Of a stretch of 64,000 bases of DNA, positions 43,301 through 53,016 are shown in pieces; position 1 is the first letter of the stretch, and every line of letters begins with the position of its first letter. The DNA comes from Nannochloropsis salina CCMP1776 (taxonomy: Eukaryota > Sar > Eustigmatophyceae > Eustigmatales > Monodopsidaceae). The position numbers and the translations under genes are program-made. The notes under the pieces are model-generated. The model saw nothing but the letters and a program-made list of their open reading frames with translations, was not told the origin of the DNA and ran no database searches. Where the stretch lies: contig SDOX01000016.1 in assembly GCA_004565275.1 (NCBI GenBank), positions 797,989 through 861,988 on the forward strand, read 5' to 3'.

Positions 43301-43832
43301 GGTCCTCAAATTGCTCGACGACAAGTTCCAGCAAAGACGTTTGCTTCGGTGGGCTCAACTCGTTCAGCCCCACGGCGGCGAGACGCACTTGGGCTTCCCC
43401 CGCGGTGAGACCTTTCTCTTCCGAAACCACAAAATGCCGCAAGGCCGCCAGAGGAGTGACGGCATGCGCGGGGTAATGCCGCGTGTAATCTGATGGGGGC
43501 ACAGGAACATGCGGCAAAGTCGACGGGGACGATGTGGGTGGGATCGCGGCTCCTCCGCGGCCGGCAATTCTTATGCCGGAACCTCCTGACCCTCGCGGGC
43601 CCGCAAGCCCTCCAATACCACCAGGACCGTGGCTTCCCCCGGGCAGAACGGGTGCTTGCGCTAAAAAGCTTCCACGACCTCGATTTCCCCAACACGAAGA
43701 GCCCCCATGTCTACCGCCGTTGCTCCCGGTGTTCGTGGTCGCGCGGGCCAGGTTAGGAAGGGAGACGAGGAAGGCAGGGAGAAGAGAAATCAGGAGGGCG
43801 GCGGAATGGACGAGAAGAGGAAGAGGCCGCAT
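40311..43832 (-). CDS. SERCA/ECA-type P-type Ca2+-ATPase (P2A) with N-terminal signal-like extension
   Basis: Single exon, 1173 aa from the ATG at 43832. The pump core starts near residue 125 (YPAHAVTPLAALRHF) and has TGES in DEGSLTGESASVSKF, the phosphorylated Asp in ICSDKTGTLTTNQM, TGDGVNDAPAL and ten membrane spans. The Ca sites of SERCA are visible as VAAIPEGLPAVITL (M4), NIGEILTIFG (M5) and NLVTDGPPATALGFNPPD (M6). It pumps Ca2+ (often also Mn2+) out of the cytosol. Ahead of the core lies MRPLPLLVHSAALLISLLPA, a signal-peptide-like segment, then ~75 Gly/Pro-rich residues. Ordinary SERCA lacks these, so a different membrane destination is possible. The last residues (TPDEFTQEGR) lack a di-lysine signal. 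The absence of introns is notable for its length. Confidence 0.93.
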   Translation of the reverse strand: MRPLPLLVHSAALLISLLPAFLVSLPNLARATTNTGSNGGRHGGSSCWGNRGRGSFLAQAPVLPGGSHGPGGIGGLAGPRGSGGSGIRIAGRGGAAIPPTSSPSTLPHVPVPPSDYTRHYPAHAVTPLAALRHFVVSEEKGLTAGEAQVRLAAVGLNELSPPKQTSLLELVVEQFEDRLVQILVMVAVVSSVLSLFEDDPTAFVEPLVIVMILVINAFVGIWQGRSAEGALDALKKLQPENACVLREGRWLNDLPARELVPGDIIFVRVGDKVPADARILALKTTTFSCDEGSLTGESASVSKFLDPVSEEARIQSKTNMIFSGTMISNGAAYALVVDTGARTEIGKINQGVEQAKQEQIKTPLAQKLDEFGNQLTYIIGGICLAVWCFSYPEFSNPVHGTTLKGALYYAKVAVALGVAAIPEGLPAVITLCLSLGTRRMAKRNVIVRKLPSVETLGCTTVICSDKTGTLTTNQMTCVSLVTLAEGGKAEGGAVMSEFAVEGVSYNPSGAVEGLMPSGPGAGNALPKGIEDIATIAALCNEAKIVFQDGKFERIGEPTEAALKVLVEKLHIPGEPRNEDPFVACSQYSKYWEGKYAKLATLEFSRDRKSMSVLCRPWNGGGNKLFVKGAPDLLVARCTRLRLASGKTVPLTNEMRHRIMAKVESMAVRPLRCLGLAMKEGGELGALNKVSTEEEAASSPLLRNPAQFGQIESGLTLVGICGIKDPARPEAARAILQCREAGVRVIMITGDSRETAVAIARDVHIFGREEDVSRKAFRGADFFGLSEQEQRSILRSGNLIFCRTEPQDKQQLVKMLQQEGEVPAMTGDGVNDAPALQQAAIGVAMGITGTEVCKQAADMVLADDNFATIVSAVEEGRCIYANMQAFICFLISCNIGEILTIFGATVLGLPEPLTPLHLLWVNLVTDGPPATALGFNPPDPDAMLKPPRSSTEPILSRWLLIRYLITGAYVGFATVGIFVQWFLRRGVTWKELTHWGHCVNWEDSFAPDLGGLTSLLGEHPDRCDVFGPALASPQTLALSVLVTMEMFKALSAVSLDNSILRVPPWKNPWLLGGVALPFSIHLAVVYFPFLNQVFGVSSMADSDWLNVLQWAAPILLLDEVLKAVGRYLKGKESDARMQERRQRLLQVSAAAMEAAGHIKENREGTPDEFTQEGR

Positions 43833-45088
43833 GGTTAAAAGGTCGCGTGTGAGATGCAATCAGGAGTGCTGGCCAAGAGCAAGGATGTTAATTTTGCGAG
43901 GAAGACGCTTTGACTCACACCCTGATGATCGGCGTGTGCGTTCCTCCCTATCCGAGCCTTTTCCCTCTTGCAGCCACTGATCCAGAGAGATAGCGATGTG
44001 GAATACGAAAAAGAGGGTCAGGGTGGGTCGACATTTAAAAGACATAGCAGTATGAACAGAGTATTGTATGTAAGTTTCAATGAGCAAAGGGGTCGTGGAA
44101 GGCGTCTTGGGTTTGGTCTCGGTATCGCTGTGGCATGTGACTCGGAAGACCGCAGCCGCTCGCCAACCCGAGTGAAGATCGCTCCAGACATAAGAAGTAG
44201 GACGTAGATTGCTGGCCCAATTACACCATGCATGCGATTCCTACAAATATTGTTTGGCGTTTCTATCAACAATCCCATGTTATGCCCCAGTGGAGTGCAA
44301 AAGCTCAGAGAGAAGGCACTGCTTTGGTCGAATGCCTAAGATCAGCAAAGTTTGCTCGAAGTGCAGCCCCTGTGCAGTATAATTTCTTGTCTGTGCGTGC
44401 GAAAGTTGAAGCATAGGTTAGCCAAGGAAGCTGGTGCATTCATGTTGCGATTCTAATCCGCGAATGTTGATTTCAGGCTCCAAGTGTCCGACAGGGCAAT
44501 ACAATAGTTTCCACACCACGATACCCCCCAGGCTGAATTCCTGCCGCATTGCCCCCCACACAAGCGATAGAGCGAGCGTGATTGGGGGAGGCGGGAAAAA
44601 CGTACATGCAGTCGTGGTACAGGAGGAAAAAAATGGAGGAGGAAAGAAAAAAGTATGAAAGAGAAGCAGAGGAACCTTTGCGGGGTGGCTGGATGTGCAG
44701 GGGCAGTAAATGAAAAGAATCTATCGGTCAACCCATCAGGATACCGTATGGTATGCATGCACACACCTGTCTTTATTTGCTCGTTTCAAATTACTAACAC
44801 GAGTTTCGTACAAAGATCCTATCACTATTACCTCTGCACCACTGACTTCTCTGTGTGGTGGTTATTTTGCACGTAACGAGGTCAGATACTACAGAGCCTT
44901 CCCCCTTTTCCATCCATCGCCACTGTCTGCCTCACAGACCAGAGTCTAATAGACTACAGTACCGTTAAAGCGCACCGTGCACGACATCGCATGACCCCAC
45001 GGTCTCTCCCTATCTCGATTTGTACACCGCGCGACCGTTTTCCGCGTCGCGCCCCGCCTTCACCCGCTTTTCCCACGCACCCCCTCCC
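43833..45088. other. Intergenic region (1.26 kb), nothing recognised
   Basis: Between the SERCA start and the TerC 3' end (both -). Several short open frames, none with coding character. Confidence 0.45.
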
Positions 45089-46408
45089 TTACCCCGAAAC
45101 ATCACTCCTCGCAAGCACCCTCTGCTTCAGCAAGCTCAGACCGATCCCTCCCCCCAAGAGGGACATAACGACGGCCAAGGAGACAGAGATCGGGACTTCC
45201 ACGTGGAAGAACTCGGCGATCATCTTCCCGCCCACAAAGGCTAGAACCAGGGCGACGGAGGGCTTAATGTATTCCAAACTGTTGACGGCCGTGGCCACGA
45301 GCGTGTAGAGAGAACGCAGGGCCATGATGGCGAAGATGTTGGATGAGTAGACGATGAGAGGGTCCTGGGGGGAAGGAGGCGGGAGGGAGGGAGTTTTCAC
45401 AATGAGATCCTGGAAAAGCAAAGATGCAGGGTGGCTGACACCCGTTGTGACAAAAGAAGGGGAGGAGACGTGCGAAAGAGGTGGGCGACAAGAGACACAG
45501 GAAAAAAGCGATCCGAGGCATCCCACCCGCCGGACGAAGAGAAGGGCCATGTCCCTTACCTTGGAAACCCCCAGCACGGCCGGTATGGAATCGACGGCAA
45601 AGACAAAGTCGGAGAGCTCGATGCAAATCAAGCACATGAAAAGGGGGGTGGCGTAACGCTTCCCGTTCCTGCGCGTGAAGAAATTGTCTCCGTCGTATTC
45701 GTCCACCGCATGAACCAATTTCTTGGCCCATGCCACCAGCACGTTGTTGCTCAGGTCCTCCTCCCCGCCCTCGTGCCCCACCTCCGCCAGCAGTTTAAAG
45801 GCACTCGCGAGCAGCACCCCCGCGAACAGCAAGACTACCCACCGGAATCGTTGGATGGCAGCCACCCCTACGAAGATCATGATGCCCCGCATGACCACGG
45901 CCCCCATGATTCCCCAGGACAGGGCACGCGATTGATATTCGATGGGGACCTAAGGGAGGGAAGGAGAAAGAGAGGGACAGCGTGAACGTCGGCCTCTAGA
46001 AAATGCCCTGTGCCGCCCCAGTGCTCCCTGTCCTGTTCTTCTTCCCTCCTTCCTCTCCACCTTCCCAATCCTACCTTGAAATATTCGAAAAGCATGATGA
46101 AGACGAAGATGTTATCAACGCTTAAGGACTCTTCAATCAAATACCCGGCAAAAAATTCCATCGCCGGCTGTCGACCTTCCATGAACCAAAGCCCAAATCC
46201 AAAGGCGAAGGCTGCGCCCACCGCCAAAAGAGTTCGACGCACAGCAGTGGCGTATGCTTCGCCGGCATCAATGGCCGCGGGGCTCTTCCCTCTGTTTCCG
46301 ACGGCTTTGCCTTTGCTTGAGGGTCCTTTTACGACCGTCGCTGTCTTGGCGTGTGCGATTTGTTGCTGGCGGAAGGGTAGGGTCAATCCTCCCCGACTGC
46401 TTACCCAT
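45089..46408 (-). CDS. TerC family integral membrane protein (thylakoid TerC-like)
   Basis: Exons 46408-46405, 46340-46075, 45949-45560 and 45364-45089 give 311 aa. The first coding exon is only ATG plus one G, followed by a donor GTAAGC. This junction is inferred because it is the one that keeps frame and gives MATVVKGPSSKGKAVGN. Seven or more spans are seen, with the TerC hallmarks ESLSVDNIFVFIMLFEYF, ALSWGIMGAVVMRGIMIFVG, CLICIELSDFVFAVDSIPAV and SSNIFAIMALRSLYTLV. The acidic residues in the 'ESLSVDN' and 'ELSDFVFAVDS' spans are the conserved metal-site positions. Bacterial TerC is linked to metal (Mn, tellurite) homeostasis. Chloroplast TerC is needed for thylakoid membrane protein insertion. 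No strong presequence is visible with this start. Exon 1 remains the weakest part. Confidence 0.85.
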
Positions 46409-47542
46409 TGCGGAAGATGAGCTGTTTGTGAAAATGTGCACGATGCAGCACAGTTACAAAAAATGGTAACATAAGAGAGGTATAAACTTCCCTAGCACCG
46501 AGGGCCTGCGGTGTGTGGCACTCGTGGCATTAGGAATGAGGTCCCGAAGGGATTGAGGTGGCGGATCGGGGTAATTTGCAAAAAACGAAATTTAAATCGA
46601 CCCCAGCATCAGGCCAATCAAGCTATGGCACACTTCTTAAAATACCTGATCCTTTCCGCGGCGCTCGCGAGATTTGCGTCTTGTCTCCGGGTGAGGGGCA
46701 AGTCCTGCTCGATCCGACGGCCAGAAAACTGACGAGGCCTGCAATTAACAAAACGACCCGCATCTCTTTCCTGATGAAGAGCCCTCGCGTTGATACTGCC
46801 GATCACGAGCGTTGCAAGCCTTGTATCGTTTAGCCGAACACACAATCCTTGGGAGAGATAAAGGGAGGACTGAATCAACACGGGACGGTAGTCGGGCGCC
46901 GAGCAGGAGACCACTGATAGCACCTCCTAGCCAGGAGGGAAATTCAGGTCAACGACCTCCGGAACGCTGGCATGGCATGCGCGCCCACGTAGACTCACGG
47001 AGAGAGGCATAGTACGCACATGGCATTGTTTCTGACACGGAACGGTGGCATGCAAGCGGGCGGTGAGGGTCCATTATTTACCACGACCCCCCTCCATACC
47101 GTCTCGCCGGATGCCAGCGCGGCGCAGTGGATACATGAAGCCCCACGTCCCTCAGGTCGGGGGACTTTTGGTGCAAACACCGGCACGGAAGAACACATTA
47201 GAGTGTGGACATGAAACTCTTGTCGTAACTCTATGCCATACGACCTCGTGGAAAGCACTTGTCTTCGGAATTCATTCATATTTAACCCTCAACCAACCGA
47301 CCCTCCCCTTGGCAACGGCCCCCTCTCTCTGTCACCTTGGCGCTTTTCAACCCAACTAGCCTTTTACGAACTCCTTTTCAATACCGAGACATCCCAATCG
47401 ACGAACACAACCATTCTTGAAGTTTAACAGTACATTCAGCCCTCGTTCATGGACCCACAGCTTCTTCCTCGTTTTGCCAACACACAGATTCTGTTCCCCT
47501 GTCTCCCTTCCTCGCACTGGGCGGCGAAAGACTGACCCATTC
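46409..47542. promoter_or_regulatory. Head-to-head intergenic region of TerC and CDF genes (1.13 kb)
   Basis: Separates two divergently transcribed metal-transport genes, so both promoters lie here. No defined element or small gene recognised. Confidence 0.4.
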
Positions 47543-49413
47543 ATGCCCGAGACCGGCCTGGGCTCGGAAGGACTGGTTATCCAAGAGTGCATGACGATCA
47601 GTAGAATTGACGGTCCTGGCTACGCAAATGGGGCTGGTAAAGGTTTGCGTTTGTCCTTGGACGATGAGAAAACCAGCCTTTTAAGGGGGGGCGAGGCGGG
47701 CGGGCCGAGCGCCAAACACGCAGAGGCACGGGATAGCGACGACAATGGAGGCACGAACGGCGGAGCGTTCATACAGGTCACTTCCACACCTTTGATGGCG
47801 GAGGGACAATCCTCACACGGCCACCAAGCAGGGCAGCATGCGGCCCGCAAACCCTCCATTTCCATCGTGGACGGCTACAACAGTCCCGTCCGTCGCGGGG
47901 GTTATCGAAGCTACATGGAAGTAGACGAGGAAGCAGCTGCCGGGTCTTTGAGCAGAAATGGGTGGACAAGCGGAAACAATGGTGGGATTATCCATCGGTA
48001 CGGAAGCGGGGATGCTGGGAGCCATGTTCCTCCTCATGCCTGCCAGGATCATTGCGTGATAGCCCGACGCGAAACCGAACAAGCAGAGCGCTTGAGTAAC
48101 AAGGTTCGCTTTGCCGTGCACGCCTCCATATGTGCCAATGTTCTTCTGTCCATGGCAAGCGCGTACGCGGCCTTCCGGTCAGGGTCCTTGGCCGTGCTGG
48201 CCTCCCTCGTCGACACTCTCTTGGATCTCATCTCCCAAGTAGTGCTGTCGGTAGCGGAGCACGGGATGCGGAAACCCTCCGACGAGCACTATCCAGCGGG
48301 TCGGTCTCGGATAGAGCCTGTGGGTGTGATCATCGTCTCGGTCATCATGGGTGTGGCGGCCTTGGAGCTGTTGCGGGCGTCGGTCGGGACCTTGGTGCTG
48401 GCCGTTGCCTATGGGAAATTACCGCATTTAGGTAGGCTGCCGGAAGGGAGGTTGATCAACAAGGGAGGGAGTTTGACTCAGTTGGTGCATGGGAATGTGG
48501 TAGGGTAGGAAGAAATGCGAGGATGGAGAGATCCGGGGTAGGTTGCCCGAGCCAGAGGTAGCGGAGTAAGGGGAATCCGTCTTGGCTTGAGTACGCTTTC
48601 CGAGAGATTTGTACGAATACTTGGCAGTCGCAAGTGGCTGCTAGCTAACCGCACAAAACTCCATGGAACGGTGCCCAAAGAGTCTCAAAGAGTTTTTGGC
48701 CAAGATGATGCAGAGCTTTCTGGGTGCTCTCGGGTCTCTCGCCCTCCCTGGTTGCCCCGTTTCGGCTCTTTCATCTCTCATGCGCGATGTTTCTCCCTGG
48801 TTGCCCCATTTCGGCTCTTTCATCTCTCATGCGCGATGTTTCTCGCACCACCACAGACATGGAGCCGGTCACTGTCGGCATTATGGTTTGTGCGGTTGGT
48901 GTCAAACTCTCCCTCTACCTGTACTCGAGCACCCTCGCGGGCGTCAGCGGCACGGCTGAGGCGCTGGCGGAAGACCACAAGAACGACATCATGACCAACT
49001 CCTTCTCGGTCCTCTCCTCGACAGTGGCCCATTATTTCCCCAAAGCCTGGTTCGTCGACCCCATCGGCGCGATCGTCATCTCCTGCCTCATTTTTTACAA
49101 CTGGTTGCACGTAGGCATGGACCACGCGTCCAAAATCGTCGGTCTCTCCGCCCCTCCCGAGACCCTGGAACATATCAGCGACCTGGCCGGGCAGCACCAT
49201 GCGCAGTTGGAGCTGGATATCATCAGGGCTTATCATTTTGGACCCAATTTTTTGGTGGAGTTGGAAGTTGTACTACCTTGGGATATGAATGTCAAAGAAG
49301 CGCACGACATCGCGCTTGGGCTGCAGCAGAAGGTGGAGCAGCAAAGTTTCGTGGAACGGTGTTTTGTGCATGTAGACTATCAGGTGCGGGGTTATAATGA
49401 ACATAAAATATAG
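47543..49413 (+). CDS. Cation diffusion facilitator, Mn-type (MTP/ZnT-like)
   Basis: Two exons (47543-48431 and 48857-49413; one base carried over plus two) give 481 aa. A ~190-residue hydrophilic N-terminus precedes six membrane spans. The metal sites are D-x3-D in TM2 (SLVDTLLDLISQ) and D-x3-D in TM5 (EDHKNDIMTNSFSVL). Zn-type CDFs have H-x3-D there, so this belongs to the Mn (MTP8-11) group. TM3 follows RSRIEPVGVIIVSVIMG, and the C-terminal ferredoxin-like domain reads DIIRAYHFGPNFLVELEVVL, then ERCFVHVDYQ. It would export Mn2+ from the cytosol into a compartment or out of the cell in exchange for protons. The start is the ATG at 47543; 47591 is an alternative. Confidence 0.9.
48745..48842. 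repeat. Tandem duplication, 2 x 49 bp, in CDF intron
   Basis: Two adjacent 49-base copies (48745-48793, 48794-48842) differing at one base by eye. They lie within the single intron of the CDF gene and end 14 bases before the exon 2 start. Confidence 0.9.
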
Positions 49414-50923
49414 GACTAGGACGTGAGGGGTGTAGGGGAGTTGGGCGGGAGAAGAAATGTACATAGGGGGAGGCGAATGAATGGCAGAGGGCTGTCGAGA
49501 ATCGCGTGGGGTGGAGGACACTAGTGATGCATGATCTCGATGAACCAGTAACTCTTGAAAGCCGTGCACTACCGCGCTTGCTATTCCGAGTAGGTGCACT
49601 GAAGCACTGCATTCCACGGTAACGAGGACGAAAAATCATGGAGCCGCAGTGTTTTCACACTGAGTGTCTGGTGGAACGTGACACTTATATTGAAACTTTT
49701 TCGTGGACAATTATGCACAAGTAAGCAAGACCAACAGACTGTGAAGGAGTTCAAAAAGTGCTTGCCAGCAACCTTTTGCTTTTTGTGGCTGTCTAAGACA
49801 ATTTGAAACTTAAGAAAAAAAACTAACGGTTTGTCTGCAGTACTGTCTCCTTTGATATTGGGCTGTTGGGTGCAGGAAGGATAAATCTTCTTGGAGAAAT
49901 ACTCGGGCGCGTATTACAATGCGAGGGAAAAGTTGGAGTGAAAGAAACGACAGGGAAGTATTCGAAAGAAGCTTCATTCTTTTTGGGCTCACGTCCCTCA
50001 CACGGCCCATCCCTTGGAGAAGATAGACGCTTCCAAAGCGACATCAGTCACCGGCGCCATAGATTAGAAGGCTGTAGATAGAGATAATCTCCCTTGATAT
50101 TAGGCAGCGTTTGACGCAATACATCGATCAAACATTGTAGCCGTTGTTACCATCAGGATGTGTGTATGGGCCGAGGAGCGCACTGTTCGACCTCCGTGCT
50201 GGCAGAAAGTATCAGACTTCACTTCAGGCATGGTAAAATATATGATTGAAAGGGTACACTCTTTACTTTAAAAGTACGCATACCTTGCCTAGATTTCCAT
50301 CGGAGCCTTAAAGAACACTTAAGTACGAAATAGGAAGGAAATGGCTTGTATAGGGCAGCAAGGACAGCCCCGGCATGCGAAACGCATGACACAAAGCAAA
50401 AGCGAGCTATTGCTGGTTGTAACATTTTCCGCCTAAAACCTTTGAACATTTAAAAAAGTCTGCACAATTTAGATCGTCATCGGGTGAGGTCAGGAGTAAC
50501 AGCTTCCCTGCTTGATAATGGCTATTTCCTGGCCACAGGTGTCTTGGCACCAGGAAATCATGGTTATGATGGCGTCAACATCAACCTGATGGCATTAAAA
50601 ACCGAGTGGTTCGCCAATGGCGGCTTCACATTTGCGTGCGTCTGTCCACAAGTAATGAAAAAGGAGTACATAGTAGAGTGGATGTCTCCATTTTTTCTTC
50701 CGTGGTAACAGCAATTTGTTTCTGCTGTCTTCGGAAACTAGACGGAGCAGGGATGAACTTATAAAGATCATACCGTACTCATACTTCTAACCTTTACCGA
50801 GGTGCAAGCTTTGACAATGGGGACTGAATTTAAAGACAGTCCGGGGGATACAATCTATTACCGACTTCTTTTTTAACACAAACCATACAATACAGGATAC
50901 AAGGGCCGGGGCGGGGCACCAGC
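49414..50923. other. Intergenic region (1.5 kb), nothing recognised
   Basis: Between the tandem CDF and cystathionine gamma-synthase genes (+). AT-rich, with only short random open frames on both strands. Confidence 0.45.
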
Positions 50924-52756
50924 ATGAAGTTGCTGCTTCGCCAGGTCTTTCTAGGGCGGCAAGGCCTCAGAGCGGCATCTCGCGGAAGACGGTCGATTCG
51001 GCCATCATCGGCCTCATCACTGTCATCATCGTTCCTAAACGTAGGGGTCTTATTTAAGCACCTGAGCGTCGAAAGGTATGAAACCGATGCGGAGCTCCGG
51101 AAGACCTTAGGCATGCCAATACCTTTGGACGACCATGCGGTGTCAGTCGCCCTCCCCAAATGGCAGCACGTGGTGGGATACGAAGAAGGAGACGTGGATG
51201 TGACAGAGAAAATGCTCTTGGGCTATCCACGTTTTGTCTACCACCCCTTTGTCAAGCAACTGGTTGATTTGTGGAAGGCTGGTGCGGTGGAAAGCGGGGC
51301 AGTGGCCGGGCACGAAATAGTGGAGGCCCTACCTTTTCCCTCCATGGGGTCCGCGGAACGGTGCCGGCGATTTTTGCTGGAGGCTCACAAGCACGAGCCC
51401 GGGTTCCCCGTGGGGATACATAGTTTGGGTGTCATGGACACGCATGTGGTGAGCTTCCCGGCCATGGCCGCAAAGGACGCCAAGGCGTATTGGCAGCACA
51501 GCGGGGAGATCCTCTCTTCCCGAAAAGCGGCCCGGGTCTTGGCGTGCCTGGGTCACCCCGTCCCTACCTTGCTGGATGGTCTTCCAACCTCCCCCCGGCC
51601 AGCCGCGTCCTGTGCCCCGGGCGCTAGGATGGCGAGCGCCGCCGTGCCCGATTGCTATCGTCAGGGACTGCGGGAACGGATAGGGGCCCTGACAGGGCAA
51701 CACATGGCTGACGTACATTTGACTATCACAGGCATGGCTGCCATTTTCATGGCCTTCAACATGTGCCGTCAGGCGCGTCCTGGGCGGCCGGTGGTGGTGT
51801 TTGGGTTCACGTACTTGGATACTCTTAAGATCTGCCTCCGGAAAGAATGGAATGCCCACGGGGTGCATTTTCTGGGCAAAGGGGATGCACGGGACTTGAG
51901 GGTGTTAGAAGAGCTTTTGGAGAAAAAGGAGGTGATGGCGGTCTTTACCGAATTTCCGAGCAATCCCTTGCTGCAGAACCCGGACCTGAGCCGATTGGTG
52001 GCGCTGGGACGTCGATATGGTTTCCCTGTGGTCGTGGACGACACCATTTCCAATTTCCACAACGTGGATTTGATGCGCTTGGGGGGTGCCGGGGGGGGAG
52101 TGGACATGTGCGTGAGCAGCCTGACCAAGTTGTTCTCCGGAAAATCAGACGTGATGGCGGGCAGCTTGGTGCTGAACCGTGCGTCCCCCCTGTACGGGGA
52201 GCTAAGGACGGCGATGGAGACGATGGAGGGAGGAAACGACGCAGAATTATACGAAGAGGATGCTCGGGTGGTGTGGGAGAACGCGAGGGATTTTGAGGAA
52301 CGTTCTCGGAGAATCAACGAGACCACGGCCCGGTTGGTGGAGTGGCTGGGAAACCAAGCAGGGGTTGCGGAGGTCTTTTACCCCAGCCGGACGCAACGGG
52401 CGATATACGACGCATTCAAGCGGGCAGAAGGAGGCTATGGCGGTCTATTCTCCGTGTCCCTGAGCCCTAGCCTGTCTCCCACGGCCTTTTATGACACCCT
52501 GGATGTGTATAAAGGCCCCTCTCTGGGCACCAATTTCACCTTGGCCTGCCCCTACACCCTCTTGGCCCACTACTACGAATTGGATTTTGCCCGCCGCCAC
52601 GGCGTCTGTCCAAATTTGGTACGGGTCTCGGTGGGATTGGAGAGTTTCGAACACCTTCAGAAGGTCTTCGAGGTGGCGTTAGACTCGGCCCGACGGCCCA
52701 TACCGACAGGAGTGGCGCGTGAGAAATATTTCCCGCCCGGATTGACAGGCGGGTAG
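50924..52756 (+). CDS. Cystathionine gamma-synthase, fungal STR2-like
   Basis: Single exon, 610 aa. The Cys/Met-metabolism PLP fold is recognisable: VVVDDTISNFHNVDLM holds the Asp that contacts the PLP ring nitrogen, and SSLTKLFSGKSDVMAGSLVL has the PLP lysine at K402. The long N-terminal domain (residues ~60-260: SVALPKWQHVVGYEEGD and GYPRFVYHPFVKQL) marks the fungal STR2/MET-type synthases (550-650 aa), not the shorter plant/bacterial enzyme. The reaction joins cysteine to an activated homoserine to make cystathionine, feeding methionine synthesis. Residues 1-40 (MKLLLRQVFLGRQGLRAASR) are basic without acids, like a mitochondrial or plastid presequence. Confidence 0.88.
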   Translation: MKLLLRQVFLGRQGLRAASRGRRSIRPSSASSLSSSFLNVGVLFKHLSVERYETDAELRKTLGMPIPLDDHAVSVALPKWQHVVGYEEGDVDVTEKMLLGYPRFVYHPFVKQLVDLWKAGAVESGAVAGHEIVEALPFPSMGSAERCRRFLLEAHKHEPGFPVGIHSLGVMDTHVVSFPAMAAKDAKAYWQHSGEILSSRKAARVLACLGHPVPTLLDGLPTSPRPAASCAPGARMASAAVPDCYRQGLRERIGALTGQHMADVHLTITGMAAIFMAFNMCRQARPGRPVVVFGFTYLDTLKICLRKEWNAHGVHFLGKGDARDLRVLEELLEKKEVMAVFTEFPSNPLLQNPDLSRLVALGRRYGFPVVVDDTISNFHNVDLMRLGGAGGGVDMCVSSLTKLFSGKSDVMAGSLVLNRASPLYGELRTAMETMEGGNDAELYEEDARVVWENARDFEERSRRINETTARLVEWLGNQAGVAEVFYPSRTQRAIYDAFKRAEGGYGGLFSVSLSPSLSPTAFYDTLDVYKGPSLGTNFTLACPYTLLAHYYELDFARRHGVCPNLVRVSVGLESFEHLQKVFEVALDSARRPIPTGVAREKYFPPGLTGG

Positions 52757-53016
52757 GAGAACGAGCGTAGGAGATAGCAAGAAGATAGAAGCAATCACAG
52801 GGCAGAAAGAAATGCAGGGATGTAAAGTGGAAAATTCGAACAGAAAGGTCTGACTGCCGGACGCCTGGACCGTGGCGACCGTCTGGTGTCGCCTCACAAC
52901 CACGTTGCTTCCGCATGCTGTTTTCTTTGCAAAATTGCTGCAGGAGCAGTCCCTCTGTCCCCAATTGCGAGATTTTGTAGCCCGTACCATCCTCCTCGTA
53001 GCCTCCGCTTCCCTTT

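Noticed and set aside
43968-44278. Small genes between SERCA and TerC
   Set aside because: Overlapping short frames on both strands with no start context, splice pattern or domain.
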